A stretch of DNA of 64,000 bases, from assembly GCA_946811185.2 (NCBI GenBank), contig OX328105.1:43400845-43464844 (forward strand). The letters are read 5' to 3'. The stretch is from Hippopus hippopus (lineage: Eukaryota > Mollusca > Bivalvia > Cardiida > Cardiidae). Under the pieces are notes generated by a model. The model saw only the letters and a list, made by a program, of their open reading frames with translations. It was not told where the DNA came from and searched no databases. Positions 62,503 through 64,000 of this stretch are shown piece after piece. Position 1 is the first letter of the stretch, and the number at the start of each line of letters is the position of its first letter. The translations under genes were made by a program, and so were the position numbers.

Positions 62503-63135
62503 TTACAATAACTCTCTTGGTGTATACAGAAGAAACGTTTTTGTTTGCGGTTCACTGGTGACCGTTCTATCTCTATGTGTTTTGATTCTACAATCATATT
62601 CAATTTTGATTTCTGTAGTGCGACTCAAAGCACATTTTGAATATGTATCGAAATTCACCACCTGACTTTTATTGTAATCCAAAGTAATCCCCTTCACTTT
62701 ACATTTGCTTTTCACTTTTCCATCTTTTGTTTTCATTTTGTAAGCATAATTCTTTGGTCCTAGTCCTCTGAAATGAGTGATTTTACAATCAGGCTCTTCA
62801 TCAGTCCATTTTCCTAGTCTGCTATTAATAATGGGAGGGTTCCATAATTCAGGATCATGAATGTACATGCAACTATCTGTATCGAAATACAGAACTCTAT
62901 CCTTTAACTTTTCAAGAACGCTGTACAATTCCAGCCTTGCATAAGCTGTTACGTAGGCTCCTACAATAACATTGGCTGTAGCGTGAGTATCAATATGTTC
63001 CAACTTTGTTTCGTAGTTGACCAAGATGAATGGACAGTCATCGTCAAAGATTTCTACATGCTTCACAGTGAAATTTGGATTGGTGACCAATTCAAAATAT
63101 TTAGACGGATCGTTGATGTATTCCGTCTGGGTCAT
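62503..63135 (-). pseudogene. polB: DNA polymerase B, C-terminal part with motif C
   Basis: This is the continuation of the polymerase at 63171-64000 after a break. It includes FDDDCPFILVNYE, AYVTAYARLELY, and motif C in VLYFDTDSCMYIHDPEL, with both catalytic Asp kept. The thumb region follows (HFRGLGPKNYAYKMK, VKGITLDYN), ending FLLYTPRELL. The frame from 63135 starts at an internal Met just behind motif B, so it is not a separate gene. The final residues may also be affected by a frame change at 62503. Confidence 0.85.
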
Positions 63136-63170
63136 TTTTTCACGCTGGGCTAATTTTCACCAAAGACAGT

Positions 63171-64000
63171 TCAACATAATCTTAGCAAAGGATCTTCTCC
63201 CAGGATTTTTTTAATACAACTTGGATCAAGACGAATACCTTCTGCCTCCTCATATTCACGAATAAACTGTTCTTTTTCTGAATCTGATTGACACCAACTG
63301 GGATATCCGCTAGCTTCTTGCTTAATTTTCAAGAAATTATCCACATAGCCTTTAAAGGACTGATCCGACACAGAATCGAATTGCCAAATTTCATACACTT
63401 GCAATAGCCGATAACCACAGTCAAGAGCTTTGAACAGTTGAAAAGTAACCCAAGTTCCTACCAAAGCCCTCTCTTCTTTGTTATGTCTACAAATGTTCGA
63501 ATTTTCTTCTGCACATTTCATACAGAGTGGAAACATCATTTTGTTGTTACAGTGAACTGGGAGAACGGGATGAAACAAATCATCTGGAGGTAAAACTTTG
63601 CATTTAATTATTCCTTCATACTGACGAATATTCTTCACGTCAATATTCTCAGCAGTTAAGATTTTTGGTTGACCTACAGGATAAGATTTGTGTTTGCAAA
63701 CATAAGGGTACAGAGAACAAATATCAATGTATTTGATTTCCTTTTTACTTTTTTCCTTGACATCATAGGCAATTTTTATTGCATTACACCTTCCTCCAGA
63801 CAACCCCTCCCTTGGATCAATGGGATCCCAATTTGGATACAGGTTTTCAATGAGTTTTTTGTACTCTTTATCCTTCTTCATCTTAGCATCGAATTCATGT
63901 TCCCATATGAACTCTACGTTATATCCCATTTTTTTGATAGCTCCTAAACCTTCAAAAGTACGTTCGTACAATTCAGACATCGATCTTCCATTGATGGGAT
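63171..64000 (-). pseudogene. polB: DNA polymerase B, protein-primed type, palm part with motif A; partial and broken
   Basis: The frame is open to the window edge, so the Met at 63980 is not the start. It covers the region before motif A (YERTFEGLGAIKKMGYNVEF) and motif A itself in EIKYIDICSLYPYVCKHKSY. It then passes a Cys-rich insert (NNKMMFPLCMKCAEE) and VYEIWQFDSVSDQSFKGYVD, ending just before motif B. There the reading frame changes near 63185, and a TGA falls inside the motif B helix region near 63145, so no full-length polymerase can be made from this copy. The type is that of Polintons/Mavericks and related adintoviruses. The polymerase would replicate the element DNA from a protein primer in the nucleus. 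Confidence 0.85.

Larger units (their letters stand above)
56740..64000 (-). mobile_element. Polinton/Maverick element, left 7.3 kb (Polinton 2)
   Basis: It starts AGTAGTATAGGGGAGTC, nearly the same terminus as Polinton 1, and carries a protein-primed DNA polymerase B and homologues of Polinton 1 small genes. Almost all genes point left. The right half, where integrase, ATPase and capsid genes would be expected, is outside the window. The gene set is orderly, but the polymerase has a stop and a frame change, and one gene (57582-58511) is cut by a promoter duplication, so this copy is probably inactive too. Confidence 0.85.

Noticed and set aside
62503..63135. Separate gene starting at Met 63135
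   Set aside because: It continues the polymerase directly after a frame change and carries motif C; it is not independent.

Overview
The window reads as eukaryotic, AT-rich, intron-rich animal DNA. The best guess is a bivalve mollusc. The grounds are tRNA-derived SINEs with a conserved central domain like those of molluscs, many small palindromic MITE families, a repeat ending in the GACGGACGG-rich tail common in bivalve genomes, and two Polinton/Maverick elements. The species call is inference.

Host genes: the only host gene I can support is a class I SAM-dependent methyltransferase resembling METTL27 (Williams-Beuren region 27), present as a direct tandem array. Copy A contributes only its last exon (1110-1297). 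Copy B is complete in five exons (28507-42993, about 241 codons, all splice phases agreeing). Copy C starts at 56560 and runs off the window after exon 1. The space between copies holds mobile DNA: a 3.5 kb foldback element with 5-bp target duplications, a 5.5 kb PIF/Harbinger relic with 3-bp duplications, mariner/Tc1 relics, a non-LTR retrotransposon fragment, tRNA-type SINEs (one with a 16-bp duplication), and four MITE families.

Polinton 1 (2639-14456) is complete at both ends. It has AG...CT termini, inverted repeats of about 3.2 kb and a perfect 6-bp target duplication AATAAC. Inside it is scrambled and non-autonomous. It holds pieces of a protein-primed type B DNA polymerase, a zinc-knuckle gene, a truncated zinc-ribbon gene, and three broken copies of a small CPxC gene. 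Its long inverted repeats are filled by arrays that look like amplified gene 3' ends.

Polinton 2 (56740 to beyond 64000) begins with the same terminal sequence. It sits in the splice donor of METTL27-like copy C and carries a more orderly gene set: small coiled-coil and zinc-ribbon proteins, an unrecognised 217-residue protein, and a DNA polymerase B gene running off the right edge. The polymerase is itself interrupted near motif B.

The most striking observation is that the small genes of these Polintons end in what look like replication-dependent histone 3' ends. A 16-nt stem-loop (AGCCCTTTTCAGGGCT) lies 20-31 nt after the stop codon, followed directly by ACCA/ACCCA-type sequence and then a purine-rich CAAGAAAGA element. 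The same genes share a promoter, TCAATCC placed 10-12 nt upstream of TATAAA. The gene following the polymerase lacks both signals and has an ordinary AATAAA instead. This suggests two transcript classes in one element, one of them using the host's histone mRNA processing machinery. A second shared structure is a strong hairpin beginning about 9 nt from the element end, present in both Polintons with unrelated stem sequences.
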